A stretch of 64,000 bases of DNA from an uncultured Desulfovibrio sp. (GCA_937926875.1 CALBAX010000026.1:37154-101153); one strand, 5' to 3'; positions 35,582 through 44,836 are shown, counted from the stretch's first letter. Numbers and translations are program-made. Notes: generated by a model not told the origin, from the sequence alone.

Positions 35582-37762
35582 TCACTGCCGGCGCTTGAAC
35601 AGTTTCTCCAGCGCCACGGCATCCCAGCGCAGGATGCTGGGACGGCCGTGGGGGCAGTATTCCCGCTCCGGCGTATGCAGCCACTGGCGCAGCAGGGCCG
35701 CGGCCTCGTCATCGGCCAGACGCTGCCCGGCCTTGATGGCGCCCTTGCAGGACAGGGAAACGAACATGGCGCGTATGTCGTCCTTGCGACCGGCCAGCAC
35801 CTCGCGCAGGAACTCCCCGGCCTCGCTGCGGGACAGGGAGGGCGGGATGCCCCGGGCCAGCAGGCGTCCGCCGGAGCAGGAGACATCGAAGCCCATGCGC
35901 TCCAGATTGTCCCGCACTTCCAGAAAGCGTTCCTCTTCCACCGGCTGCAGGGCCAGCTCCAGCGGCAGGGCCAGGCACTGGGCCGTGCCCGCGAAGGCCC
36001 CCTTGCGCAACCGTTCGTAAAGCACGCGCTCGTGCGCCGCGTGCTGGTCCAGCAGCATCAGGGCACCGGAGGCATCACGCAAAACAAGGTAGGTCTCGGC
36101 CACCTGCCCCAGATAGGTCAGGCCGCCCACCACCAGTTCATGCCGCCCGGCGGCACTTTCATCCGCCACGGCACTGCCGGGGCCGTACGCGGCATCCCCG
36201 GATCCCGGCAGGCCCTCCGGCCCGTCCAGCTTTGGCGCAGGGGCGCGTTCCGCTACGGCCTCGTCCGTGCCCTCATGGCCCGTCACGGTCGCCACATGTC
36301 CGGGCGGCACGGCCATGCGTGCCGTCTGCCGGGCGCTCTCGAAAAATTCCTGCCTGTCGGCGGACAAACGTCCCGTCCCCTCCGCGTCCTCCGCAAAGGA
36401 CGCGGCCGAAAACGCCGGGGGGGCCACGGCTTCCCGCAGGCCCGCAGGGGCCGTCCGCCCGGAGGCGAAGGCCGCCGCACTGCCGGACGATGACGGTACG
36501 GACGGGGCATCCGCCGTGTATCCCGTGCCCGTCATGGACTCAGGGGCCGTGCTGTGGTCCGCATCGGGCCGCCGCACCTGCCACTGGCCTTCGTCTTCCC
36601 GAGTCTCGTCCTCCGCATGCCGCATCAGGGGCGCGGCATCGGCGCTGCCCCAGAAGCCCTGCGGGCGCGGGGGCAGGCCGTCCCACAGGCGGGACTGCGC
36701 CGCCACCGGACGGGCGTCATCGGCTTCGCGGGCCGCGTCCAGCACGCTTTCCACATCGCTGACCAGAGCCCCCTGCACGGCATGGAGCACGGCGGAAAAG
36801 ACCGAGGACTCGTCCCGGAAACGGACTTCGCTCTTGGCCGGATGCACGTTGACGTCCACCATGTCGGGCGGCATGTCCACGAAGAGCACCACCTGCGGGT
36901 AGTCCCGGCTGGTGATGCGCCCCTTGTAGGCCTCGCGCACGGCGGCCAGCAGGCGCTTGTCGCTGACGCTGCGGCCGTTGACGTACAGCAGGATGCGGTC
37001 CCCGCGCTGCTGGCTCACCGACGGCAGGGCCGCCAGGCCCCGGGCCCGGATGCCGTGCCGTTCGGCATCGAACGAACGCAGGGCCTCCACCACCAGACGC
37101 GGCCACAGCTGGGCCAGACGGTCGCGCAGGCTCTGCCCGGGCAAAAAGCGCAGGGCCTCGCGTTCCCCGGCCCTGAGGCTGAACCCCACATCGCAGCGGG
37201 CCAGGGCCAGACGCACCAGCCACTCCTGGGCCCGTTTGAGCTCCGTGGCCGGGGTCTTCAAAAATTTGAGCCGTGCGGGTATATTGGTGAACAGGTCACG
37301 CACTTCCACGATGGTGCCCCGGTGCAGGGCCGAAGGCTCCACCGCCAGCAGGCGGCCGAACTCCACCACGATGCGGCTGGCCTCTGTCCCGCCGTCGGCT
37401 GCGGCCACGGCGGATTCCATGCTGAAGCGGGCCACCGAGGCGATGCTCGGCAGGGCCTCGCCGCGGAAGCCGTAGGACGCGATATGTTCCAGATCGTCCA
37501 TGCTGGCGATCTTGCTGGTGGCGTGACGGGTCACGGCCAGTTCCAGTTCGCCGGGGGCGATGCCCGCGCCGTCGTCCTGCACGCGGATGCAGCTCTGACC
37601 GCCGTTCTCCAAAAACACGTCCACGCGCGTGGCTCCGGCATCCAGGCTGTTTTCCACCAGTTCCTTGACCACACTGGCCGGGCGCTCCACCACCTCGCCG
37701 GCGGCGATCTGATTGCGCAACTCAGGCGGTAACAAACGAATATGACGAGATACTCCAGACAT
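35582..37762 (-). CDS. mutL: DNA mismatch repair protein MutL
   Basis: Couples mismatch recognition by MutS to strand removal. 726 residues. The N-terminal GHKL ATPase has motif I VVERPASVVKELVENSLDAGA (residues about 24-44), motif II DDGAGI and motif III TSKIASMDDLEHIASYGFRGEALPSIASV. The DNA-binding transducer domain follows, then a long Gly/Ala/Glu-rich linker (about 340-530), then the C-terminal dimerisation domain (LLDQHAAHERVLYE, CPHGRP, from about 545). The C-terminal region resembles endonuclease-type MutL with QHAAHERxxxE. The gene begins inside a 302-bp tandem duplication (37700-38309), so its first 21 codons are repeated further upstream. mutS is not in the window. Confidence 0.95.
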   Translation of the reverse strand: MSGVSRHIRLLPPELRNQIAAGEVVERPASVVKELVENSLDAGATRVDVFLENGGQSCIRVQDDGAGIAPGELELAVTRHATSKIASMDDLEHIASYGFRGEALPSIASVARFSMESAVAAADGGTEASRIVVEFGRLLAVEPSALHRGTIVEVRDLFTNIPARLKFLKTPATELKRAQEWLVRLALARCDVGFSLRAGEREALRFLPGQSLRDRLAQLWPRLVVEALRSFDAERHGIRARGLAALPSVSQQRGDRILLYVNGRSVSDKRLLAAVREAYKGRITSRDYPQVVLFVDMPPDMVDVNVHPAKSEVRFRDESSVFSAVLHAVQGALVSDVESVLDAAREADDARPVAAQSRLWDGLPPRPQGFWGSADAAPLMRHAEDETREDEGQWQVRRPDADHSTAPESMTGTGYTADAPSVPSSSGSAAAFASGRTAPAGLREAVAPPAFSAASFAEDAEGTGRLSADRQEFFESARQTARMAVPPGHVATVTGHEGTDEAVAERAPAPKLDGPEGLPGSGDAAYGPGSAVADESAAGRHELVVGGLTYLGQVAETYLVLRDASGALMLLDQHAAHERVLYERLRKGAFAGTAQCLALPLELALQPVEEERFLEVRDNLERMGFDVSCSGGRLLARGIPPSLSRSEAGEFLREVLAGRKDDIRAMFVSLSCKGAIKAGQRLADDEAAALLRQWLHTPEREYCPHGRPSILRWDAVALEKLFKRRQ

Positions 37763-38309
37763 GCGGCCACTCTATCCGGCCGCCAGATGCAAGGCAAGCG
37801 CCCCCTCCGGCGTCCCCTCAACCGCAGACGCCCCCTGCTGCACGGCAGCCGTTCCCTGACCGCACGGCAGGAGGCCCCCCATACGGTCAACGTGCCCGTG
37901 CTGCCGCAGCCGGAAGCCTTCGACCCCGACATGCTCTATGTGGAGTGCGGCCATTGCGGCGCGCCCATCGTCTGGGAAAAGGGCCGTACCCGCCGCCTGC
38001 TGGCGGCGATCTGATTGCGCAACTCAGGCGGTAACAAACGAATATGACGAGATACTCCAGACATGCGGCCACTCTATCCGGCCGCCAGATGCAAGGCAAG
38101 CGCCCCCTCCGGCGTCCCCTCAACCGCAGACGCCCCCTGCTGCACGGCAGCCGTTCCCTGACCGCACGGCAGGAGGCCCCCCATACGGTCAACGTGCCCG
38201 TGCTGCCGCAGCCGGAAGCCTTCGACCCCGACATGCTCTATGTGGAGTGCGGCCATTGCGGCGCGCCCATCGTCTGGGAAAAGGGCCGTACCCGCCGCCT
38301 GCTGGCGGC
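37700..38309. repeat. Exact 302-bp tandem duplication with 6-bp GGCGGC junctions
   Basis: Bases 37700-38007 and 38002-38309 are identical (308 nt at an offset of 302). GGCGGC occurs at 37700-37705, 38002-38007 and 38304-38309, so the junction is a 6-bp microhomology. The unit includes the mutL start and the 5' part of the zinc-ribbon gene. No sequence difference between the copies was seen, so it is either recent or an assembly artefact. Confidence 0.9.
37787..38014 (+). pseudogene. Truncated duplicate of the zinc-ribbon gene
   Basis: Created by the 302-bp duplication. It carries the first part of the zinc-ribbon protein (including the first CGHC knuckle) in frame, then leaves the unit at 38007 and stops after a few codons with a new Ile end. 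The second CxxC is missing, so a functional zinc site is unlikely. It might still be transcribed toward the intact copy. Confidence 0.75.
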
Positions 38310-38463
38310 CGTGGGCATCGACCCGCTGGAACTGGACGCCAGCTGCGTGCTGATCACCGACTCCTGCCCCCTGTGCGGCGGCAAGGGGCGCTACACCATC
38401 CAGATCTACCGCATCAGCGCGGCCAGCAGCGCCCGCCACGTGTTCTACGCGGGCAATGCCTGA
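38089..38463 (+). CDS. Small zinc-ribbon protein (hypothetical), intact copy
   Basis: 124 residues from the ATG at 38089; an ATG at 38044 would add 15 residues, but that stretch is also duplicated mutL leader sequence. The N-terminus is Arg/Pro/Leu-rich and disordered-looking. The rest holds two knuckles, CGHCG and CPLCGGKG, about 45 residues apart, which could bind one zinc ion. The C-terminus is beta-like (GRYTIQIYRIS). Function unknown. It diverges from mutL. The conserved part begins near DMLYVECGHCG, so a shorter start is also possible. Confidence 0.65.
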   Translation: MQGKRPLRRPLNRRRPLLHGSRSLTARQEAPHTVNVPVLPQPEAFDPDMLYVECGHCGAPIVWEKGRTRRLLAAVGIDPLELDASCVLITDSCPLCGGKGRYTIQIYRISAASSARHVFYAGNA

Positions 38464-38485
38464 TCCCTGTTCTTAGACCCCAGAC

Positions 38486-38525
38486 AGGGCGCCCGCCTCC
38501 TGAAAGGCGGACGCCCTTGTCTTCT
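38486..38525 (+). terminator. Terminator after the zinc-ribbon gene
   Basis: A 13-bp stem with one mismatch (AGGGCG-C-CCGCCT and AGGCGG-A-CGCCCT), followed by TGTCTTCT. Confidence 0.65.
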
Positions 38526-38645
38526 ATACTCCGGGCCTGAAGGATGTCTTCCCGCAAGCCCGGCAACAAGCTCTGCGTTCAGGAAGCATCCCTGTGCCGC
38601 AGGCACACCACGGCTCCGTATCCCCCAGCCTCGGCCGATCCTGTC

Positions 38646-38799
38646 AAAACGCGCTGGGGAGGGGATGGGGGCTTGGGGAAAGGGGGACACCTCTCGCATT
38701 GGCAGCGACCGGACGGCGGCCCAAAGGGCCCTGCCCGTCAGCGACGAAGGAGCGTTACGGGCATTGACAGCAGAGATGAGGGGCCCCCTCCCCCAAAAT
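38646..38799 (+). repeat. Dispersed intergenic repeat, copy B
   Basis: Same orientation as copy C. It starts AAAACGCGCTGGGGAGGGG, contains GGCAGCGACCGGACGGCGG and ends GACAGCAGAGATGAGGGGCC. The GGCCC-AAA-GGGCC stem and the GCCCGT/ACGGGC stem are both kept although loop bases differ from copies A and C. It lies just after the EamA gene's 3' end (38811, opposite strand). Confidence 0.85.
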
Positions 38800-38810
38800 C
38801 TGCACAGCCC

Positions 38811-39725
38811 CTAGCAGCCTTCGCGCCGGCCTCTCCGGCCGCCCCACTGGCTGAGCAGCACCCCGGCCACCACCAGCACCGAGGCCATGTACTGGCCGGG
38901 CAGGAAGACCTCACGCAGCAGGATGACACCGCTGGCCAGGGTCAGGATGGGGATAAGGTTGGTGTAGGCGGCGGCACCGGCGGCCGAAAGACGGCTGACC
39001 CCCACGTTGTAGAGGCCGTAGCCCCCCAGCGAGACCACCCCGCCCAGATAGGCCACACTGGCCCAGGGGGCCCAGTCCGGCACGTCCACATGCAGCAGCA
39101 CGGGCGTGTAGTCCAGGGGCGCCAGCGCCAGCAGCCCGGCAAAGAAACTCATGCCCACGAAGGACTGCACGGCCGTGATCTGCAAGGGCGAATAGGCGGC
39201 GGAAAGACGCCGGGCCAGCACGGTATACAGGGCGGCACAGACCATGGCCAGCCCCTCGAAAAAATTGCCCAGCACGGGCGCCGTGGCGGTCTCGTCCACG
39301 GCCGATTGCAGGGAGAGCCAGACCACCCCGGCCACGGCCAGGGCAAAGCCTATCCAGCCGCGCAGGCTGACCCGTTCGCCCAGCAGACGCCAGGCCACCA
39401 CGGCGGTGATGAGCGGCAGCAGCGAGATGATCATGCCCGCCTGCGAGGCCGTGGTCAGGCACAGGGCGCGGGTCTCCAGCAAAAAGTAGCAGCAGGGCTC
39501 GGCAAAGGCCATGAGCAGGAGCCAGCGCCACTGGCCCTTGCGGCGCAGGTCACGCAACAGCCCGCCCCACAGCGGCAGGAACAGCAGCGTGGCCACGCCC
39601 ATGCGCCCGGCCATGACCGTGAACGGATCCAGCGCGCTGAGCGCGATGCGCAGGGCCACATAGGACGTGCTCCAGAAAACCATGGCCAGCAACAGGGCCA
39701 GATGCGGCCAGATGCGAACCCACAT
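38811..39725 (-). CDS. EamA/DMT-family transporter
   Basis: 304 residues, ten predicted membrane helices in two EamA repeats, inner membrane. The N-terminal LLLAMVFWSTSYVALRIAL and the second-half start ALYTVLARRLSAAYSP show the family pattern, and LLGERVSLRGWIGFALAVAGV is the characteristic helix 4-5 junction. The ATG at 39725 has GGAGGG about 8 nt upstream; the long upstream open frame is not conserved-looking. Substrate not predictable. It is a second, unrelated member in addition to the one at 21044. It is divergent from the aminotransferase gene. Confidence 0.85.
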   Translation of the reverse strand: MWVRIWPHLALLLAMVFWSTSYVALRIALSALDPFTVMAGRMGVATLLFLPLWGGLLRDLRRKGQWRWLLLMAFAEPCCYFLLETRALCLTTASQAGMIISLLPLITAVVAWRLLGERVSLRGWIGFALAVAGVVWLSLQSAVDETATAPVLGNFFEGLAMVCAALYTVLARRLSAAYSPLQITAVQSFVGMSFFAGLLALAPLDYTPVLLHVDVPDWAPWASVAYLGGVVSLGGYGLYNVGVSRLSAAGAAAYTNLIPILTLASGVILLREVFLPGQYMASVLVVAGVLLSQWGGRRGRREGC

Positions 39726-40008
39726 GACGATATCCCTCCTCGGTACCCGGTGCCGGAGGTGCGGTCTGTCCGGGCCTCCGTGCGTCGCAGCAGCATGCCA
39801 AAGCCGGGGCAAAAGGTCGAGCGAAAGAGCAGCCCGTCCGCGCACATACCGCAGGGGGCCGCCCCGGCAAGATCCGCCCGCCCTGCCATCCTGTAGCGTG
39901 CACGGAAGTCCCCACACACATGGCTTGCCCAGCCGTACGATAGGGCGTATTGCAAAGTACCGGGCTGCCCCTGCCCGGTACTTTTTCCATGAAACATGAG
40001 GAGATGCC

Positions 40009-41151
40009 ATGAGCATGCGTCTTTCCCGTTCCATCGTGGGCGAAGCCGAGGCCGAAGCCGTCCGGCGCGTCATCGTCGAGGACGGTTACCTGGGCATGGG
40101 ACACGAGACCTGTCTGTTCGAACAGGAACTGGCCGCCTATCTGGGCGTGGCGCCCGAACAGGTGGTGACCACCAACACGGGCACCGCTGCCCTGACCCTG
40201 GCCGTGGACGCCATCGCCCCGCGCGATGCCGCCCGCAAGCCGCAGATCCTGGTGCCGTCCCTGACCTTCGTGGCCTCCTTCCAGGCCATCGTGGCCGCCG
40301 GCTGCGAACCCGTGGCCTGTGACGTGCTGGCCGGGACCGGCACCATCGACCTCAGGGACGCCGCCCGCCGCATCACGCCCGACACGCTGGCCATCATGCC
40401 CGTCCACTACGCCAGCAACCCCTGGCATCTGGACGAGGTCCACGCCTTCGCCAAAGAACACGGCCTGCGCGTCATCGAAGACGCCGCCCATGCCTTCGGC
40501 TGCCTGCACCACGGCCGCAAGATCGGCAGCTTCGGGGACGTGGTCTGTTTCAGCTTTGACGGCATCAAGAACATCACCTCCGGCGAAGGCGGCTGCGCCG
40601 TCTTCTTCAACGCCACGGAAGCCGGCTATGCCGCCGATGCCCGCCTGCTCTCCGTGGAAGGCGACACCCGCTCCCGCTTTGCCGGTACCCGCACCTGGGA
40701 CCCGGACGTGAAGCGTATCGGCTGGCGCTTCCACATGAGCAACATCATGGCCGCCATCGGCCGCGTGCAGCTCTCGCGTCTGGACGGGGAATTCATCCCG
40801 GCCCGCCGCGCCCTGGGCGACATCTACCGCCGCCGTCTGGCGGGGCTGGACGGCCTGCGCCTCCTGCAGACCGACCCGCAGGACTTCGTGGTGCCGCACA
40901 TCGTCTGCGTGCGCGTGCTCGACGGCCGCAAGGACGAGCTCAAGGCCGCCCTCACCGCCGCGGGCATCCCGGTGGGCGTCCATTACAAGCCCAACCATCT
41001 GCTGAGCCTGTTCCGCCCTGCTCCGGGCTCCCTGCCCCTGCCCGTGACGGAACAGCTCTACGGCGAACTGGTGACCCTGCCCATGCATCCCGGCCTGAGC
41101 GCCGCCGATGTGGAACACATCTGCGACGTCATCACGGCCACCCTGGCCTGA
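40009..41151 (+). CDS. DegT/DnrJ/EryC1/StrS-family aminotransferase
   Basis: A 380-residue PLP enzyme of the sugar-aminotransferase class, which makes amino sugars for surface glycans or performs related transaminations. NTGTAALTLAVDA (cofactor phosphate site) lies near 57-69. EDAAHAFGC and SFDGIKNITSGEGG (Schiff-base Lys187) are the main motifs. The C-terminal YKPNHLL and LPMHPGL segments are typical. The ATG has GGAG 8 nt upstream. The downstream gene on the same strand is the GtrA-glycosyltransferase fusion, about 95 nt away, so a glycan role is likely. The exact keto-sugar is unknown. Confidence 0.9.
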   Translation: MSMRLSRSIVGEAEAEAVRRVIVEDGYLGMGHETCLFEQELAAYLGVAPEQVVTTNTGTAALTLAVDAIAPRDAARKPQILVPSLTFVASFQAIVAAGCEPVACDVLAGTGTIDLRDAARRITPDTLAIMPVHYASNPWHLDEVHAFAKEHGLRVIEDAAHAFGCLHHGRKIGSFGDVVCFSFDGIKNITSGEGGCAVFFNATEAGYAADARLLSVEGDTRSRFAGTRTWDPDVKRIGWRFHMSNIMAAIGRVQLSRLDGEFIPARRALGDIYRRRLAGLDGLRLLQTDPQDFVVPHIVCVRVLDGRKDELKAALTAAGIPVGVHYKPNHLLSLFRPAPGSLPLPVTEQLYGELVTLPMHPGLSAADVEHICDVITATLA

Positions 41152-41245
41152 CCTTTCCCGGCAACGGAGCCGCCGCGGGCGGCTCCGCCCGTCGGCGCCC
41201 TGCCGGTACAGGGCCATGCCCGCCACATGCCATCCAGGACATGCC

Positions 41246-42697
41246 ATGACGATACTGTCCGAGACCACGGCCTTTGCCCGCAGCCTGCTGGCACGCCCCC
41301 TGCTCCGTTTCGGCATGGTGGGCAGCAGCGCCACCCTCTGCTATCTCTGGGCGGCCCATCTGCTCGTTCGCGGTGCGCACTGGCCCGCCCCGGCGGCCCA
41401 GGCCCTTGCCGGGCTGCTGGCCCTGCTGGCCGCCTATGCGGGGCACTGCTTCTGGACGTTCGGCATCAGGGGCGGCGCCCACGCCCGCATGCTGCCCCGC
41501 TTCGTCCTGGTGCAGGGCGCGGGCCTCTGGCTGGGCGACCTGTTCGCCCGGGGGCTCGGCTGGTGCGGCGTCCCCCACGGTCTGGCCCTGCCTGCCGCCT
41601 CCCTGGCGGCCCCGCTCTTCCTCTACCTGTTATGCCGGCTCTGGGTCTTCCGGCCCGTACGCTCCATGAACCTGTCGTCCCCGTCATCGCGAGGTACATC
41701 CATGCATCATGTCCCCACGTCCGAGGCCCCCGTGGTCTCCGTCATCATGAACTGCCTGAACAGCGCCGAACATCTGCAGGAGACCCTGGACAGCCTGGCC
41801 GCCCAGACCTTCACCTGTTTCGAGGTCATCTTCTGGGACAACGGCTCCACGGACAGCAGCCCGCAGATGGCCCGGGGCCATGCCGGGCTGGCCGGACGCC
41901 TGCGCTACTTCCGCGGTGAAGAGACCGTGCCCCTGGGCGCGGCCCGCAATCTGGCCATCGCCCGGAGCCGGGGCCGCTATGTGGCCTTTCTGGACTGTGA
42001 CGACCTGTGGCGGCCCGAAAAGCTGGCCCGTCAGGTGGCCTGCTTCGAAGCTGATCCGCAGGTGGGCCTGGTCTGCACCGATACCGAGATCTTCGACGGC
42101 AAACATGTGCTGAAGCGCCTGTTCGCCGAATCCCGCCCCCAGCGCGGCAGGGCCTTTGCCGCCCTCATGGAACGGCAGTGGATCTCCATGTCCTCGGCCA
42201 TGCTCTCCCGCGCTGCGCTGGACAGCGTGGTCTGTCCGCCCGCCCGTGAGGGCGGCGCACCGGTCTGGTTCGACGAGAGCCTCAACGTCTGCGAGGAAGC
42301 CGACATCTTCTACCGTGTGGCCCACGACTGGGCACTGGACCATGTGGACGCGCCCCTGACCCTGTGGCGGGTGCACGGCAACAACACCACGTTCCGCAAA
42401 TTCGGCCAGTTCGCGGACGAGACCCTGTACATCCTGGAAAAACACCGCCGCCTCTGGCCCGGCTATGACGCGGCGCATCCCGGGCTCGTCAGCCTGCTGA
42501 CGCGCCGCGCCGCCTTCCAGAAGGCCGTGAGCCTGTGGCGTGAAGGACGCGGCCGCGAGGCCCGCGCCGTCATCCGGCCCTGGCGTGACGGCTCGCGCAA
42601 ATACCGCCTGTTCTGGTGGGCCAGCCATCTGCCCGGGGCCTGCTTCGACCTGGCCGCGCGCCTGTACTTTGCCCTGCCGTCCGTGATCCGGCGCTAG
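41246..42697 (+). CDS. GtrA-like membrane domain fused to a family 2 glycosyltransferase
   Basis: 483 residues in a single uninterrupted frame. Residues 1-130 form a GtrA-like four-helix membrane domain (LLRFGMVGSSATLCYLWAAHLLV ... FWTFGIR), a family linked to lipid-linked sugar flipping. From about residue 160 a GT2 domain follows (VSVIMNCLNSAEHLQETLDSL, DNGSTDSSP, FLDCDDLWRPEKL with the DxD). No membrane helices follow the GT2 part, so it is not a GtrB. A second possible start (ATG 41702 with GAGG 9 nt upstream) lies exactly between the two parts, so GT2 could also be made separately. Translation from 41246 (AGGA upstream) joins both. Confidence 0.78.
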   Translation: MTILSETTAFARSLLARPLLRFGMVGSSATLCYLWAAHLLVRGAHWPAPAAQALAGLLALLAAYAGHCFWTFGIRGGAHARMLPRFVLVQGAGLWLGDLFARGLGWCGVPHGLALPAASLAAPLFLYLLCRLWVFRPVRSMNLSSPSSRGTSMHHVPTSEAPVVSVIMNCLNSAEHLQETLDSLAAQTFTCFEVIFWDNGSTDSSPQMARGHAGLAGRLRYFRGEETVPLGAARNLAIARSRGRYVAFLDCDDLWRPEKLARQVACFEADPQVGLVCTDTEIFDGKHVLKRLFAESRPQRGRAFAALMERQWISMSSAMLSRAALDSVVCPPAREGGAPVWFDESLNVCEEADIFYRVAHDWALDHVDAPLTLWRVHGNNTTFRKFGQFADETLYILEKHRRLWPGYDAAHPGLVSLLTRRAAFQKAVSLWREGRGREARAVIRPWRDGSRKYRLFWWASHLPGACFDLAARLYFALPSVIRR

Positions 42698-42779
42698 GGG
42701 ATATTTGATACAGCAAGACCATCCGCATGGCGGGTGGTCCTGCATTTCGGGCCGTGGCGCCCAACAGGCTAAAGCCCAT

Positions 42780-42821
42780 AAAAAAAGACAGCGGGAACGC
42801 CTGATGCGTTCCTGCTGTCTT
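42780..42821 (-). terminator. Terminator, minus strand
   Basis: A 16-bp stem AAGACAGC-GGGAACGC/GCGTTCC-TGCTGTCTT with one mismatch; on the minus strand it is followed by seven T. It is oriented to end the small gene at 43029. A shorter hairpin (GACCATCCGC/GCGGGTGGTC, 42718-42740) also lies in this 330-bp gap. Confidence 0.75.
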
Positions 42822-43028
42822 CACATCTCGCGCGACAACAGGCGGGGCATTCCCTGCATGCCTCGCCTCACATCAATACAATATCACAAGGGACTTGCCC
42901 GGGGACGCACGTCCAGACCCACACGCCTGACGTGCAGCGGACATGGCGGTCAGGCCGTCCTGCGGTAACCGGGAAACAGCGCGGCAACGCCTGCCGGTCA
43001 GCGCCGGCCCGAGCGTCCCGTGAAAGCG

Positions 43029-43286
43029 CTATTCGTCGTCCCAGGAAGAAGTATCGTCCACCAGCCTATAGCCGCGGACCTGGATGTAGTTGACCTCGTC
43101 CGCCTGCTCCAGCAGGCCGGTCACTTCCACCAGGGCGCTCACCTCGTCGGCCAGATCGGCACCGGCGCCACGAGGGATGATGCGATATTCCACATCGTCC
43201 TGTACCACAGCCACACTGGCCTGCCGCGCATCGGCGGCACGGGGCACAGAACAGACATAGCCTTTCACGGTAATGGGATTGCTCAT
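43029..43286 (-). CDS. Small hypothetical protein, OB-fold-like
   Basis: 85 residues from the ATG at 43286, with AAAGGA about 12 nt upstream. Read as strands: ITVKGYVCSV, SVAVVQDDVEYRII, EVSALVEVTGLLEQ, YIQVRGYRLVDD. The alternating beta pattern with a conserved-looking Gly-Tyr-Val start resembles small OB-fold proteins, but I cannot name the family. No signal peptide or metal site. It lies alone between the glycosyltransferase and nrfR and is transcribed toward a terminator at 42780. Coding is supported by ribosome-binding site, terminator and codon pattern. Confidence 0.6.
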   Translation of the reverse strand: MSNPITVKGYVCSVPRAADARQASVAVVQDDVEYRIIPRGAGADLADEVSALVEVTGLLEQADEVNYIQVRGYRLVDDTSSWDDE

Positions 43287-43396
43287 GCCTAGGTAATCCT
43301 TTCTCACAAAGCTGGGAAATGTCCCTTCGCCCCTTGTATCCGCTTTCCCGGCCTGCCGCAAGCCTTTGCGCCCTTTTCAGGCAGCGCCCTGCGGGC

Positions 43397-44836
43397 CTAG
43401 AAGCCGTATTTTTTCAGCAGTTCGTACCAGTGCCCGCGGGAGACCCCGGCCATATGTGCCGCGGCCCGGACGTCATCGCCACACAATGCCCGTACCTGGG
43501 CCACGTAGTGCCGCTCCGCCTCATGCCGCCAGCTGCGCAACGACGGGAAGGCCTGTCCCTCCTCCGGCATGGGGGGGAGGACAGGCGCGCTACAGGCCCC
43601 GGCATCGGCCAGCGGGGGACTTGCTTCCCTGCCGCCGGGCACATCGCCCGTGCCGCGCCCCTGTCCGGCCCGGCTGCGGGCCACGGCCACGCGCAGGCCG
43701 GTGGCCAGATGCGCGGGCAGCAGCAGGGGCGCATGTTCCGCCGCAAGGCAGGCCCGCTCCAGCGTATGGAACAGCTCGCGCACATTGCCCGGCCAGTCGT
43801 ATTCGCCCAGCATCTCCAGCAGCAGGGGGGAAAGCTCCTTCTCCTCCATGCCGTTGCGGCGGCAGCAGCGGATGACCGCCTGCCGTGCCAGCAGGGGGAT
43901 CTCGTCCCGGCGCCGGCGCAGGGGCGGGATCACGATGGTCATGCCCTGCAGGCGGTAAAGCAGGTCCTTGCGGAAGCGCCCGTCCTCGCTCATGGCCTCC
44001 AGATCCTGATTGGTGGCCGCCACAAGGCGAAAATCGCTCTCCACCTCGCGCACTTCCCCCACAGGCCGGAAACGGCGCAGCTCCAGCGCCCGCAAAAAAG
44101 CCCCCTGTATGCCCTGCGGCAGGTCGCCTACCTCGTCCAGAAAGAGCGTGCCCTGATGCGCCGCCCGCAACAGGCCCTCGCTGGCCCGCTCCGCACCGGT
44201 GAAGGCCCCCCGGGCATGGCCGAACAGATGGCTCTCCACCAGCGTTTCCGGCAGGGAGGCGCAGTCCACGGCCACGAAAGGCCGCGAGGCCCGATGGCTG
44301 TTGCGGTACAGGGTGCGGGCGAACAGTTCCTTGCCCACGCCGGTCTCGCCCAGCAGCAGGACGTTGACGTCGCTGTGCGCCGCCTGTTCCAGCTGGGCCA
44401 GCGCCGCCTGCATGGCCGGGCCGCTCCCGGCCACCTGTCCCGGCTCCAGTTCCAGGCCCCGGCGCGAGCGCCGCCTGTCCCGGGCCTCCAGCACATGGCT
44501 CAGGGTCTCTTCCACATCGCGCACCCGCACCGGCTTCATGAGAAAATCCCAGACACCGCCGCGCAGGGCTTTTTCTGCCGCGTCGCCATCGCCGTAGCCC
44601 GTGATGACCACGATGTCCGGCGCGTCGGGCAGGGCCGCCAGCTCCTGCTGCGCATCCAGACCGTTGCCATCGGGCAGGAGCATGTCCAGGAGGATGACGT
44701 CCACGCCCGCGGCCGCCAGACGCCGTCCCTCCGCCAGCGTGGCCGCGCACAGGGCCTCGTGCCCCAGGCGGCGGCAAGCCACCTCCACCATGGTGCGCAT
44801 CAGGTTTTCGTCATCCACCACCAGCACTCGGGCCAT
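43397..44836 (-). CDS. nrfR: Sigma-54-dependent response regulator, NrfR type
   Basis: A 479-residue NtrC-class activator. The receiver domain (1-120) has the acidic pair Asp8-Asp9, phospho-acceptor Asp51 (ILLDMLLPDG) and Lys (FLMKP). The AAA+ sigma-54 interaction domain (about 135-370) has Walker A GETGVGKE, the sigma-54-contacting GAFTGA loop, Walker B LFLDEVGDL, and an R-finger region NRELFHTLERA-like. A linker leads to a C-terminal Fis-type helix-turn-helix (VRAAAHMAGVSRGHWYELLKKYGF). It follows the sensor kinase gene on the same strand and sits beside nrfHA, as D. vulgaris NrfR (DVU0621) does, so it probably activates the sigma-54 promoter of nrfH. Confidence 0.88.
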   Translation of the reverse strand: MARVLVVDDENLMRTMVEVACRRLGHEALCAATLAEGRRLAAAGVDVILLDMLLPDGNGLDAQQELAALPDAPDIVVITGYGDGDAAEKALRGGVWDFLMKPVRVRDVEETLSHVLEARDRRRSRRGLELEPGQVAGSGPAMQAALAQLEQAAHSDVNVLLLGETGVGKELFARTLYRNSHRASRPFVAVDCASLPETLVESHLFGHARGAFTGAERASEGLLRAAHQGTLFLDEVGDLPQGIQGAFLRALELRRFRPVGEVREVESDFRLVAATNQDLEAMSEDGRFRKDLLYRLQGMTIVIPPLRRRRDEIPLLARQAVIRCCRRNGMEEKELSPLLLEMLGEYDWPGNVRELFHTLERACLAAEHAPLLLPAHLATGLRVAVARSRAGQGRGTGDVPGGREASPPLADAGACSAPVLPPMPEEGQAFPSLRSWRHEAERHYVAQVRALCGDDVRAAAHMAGVSRGHWYELLKKYGF

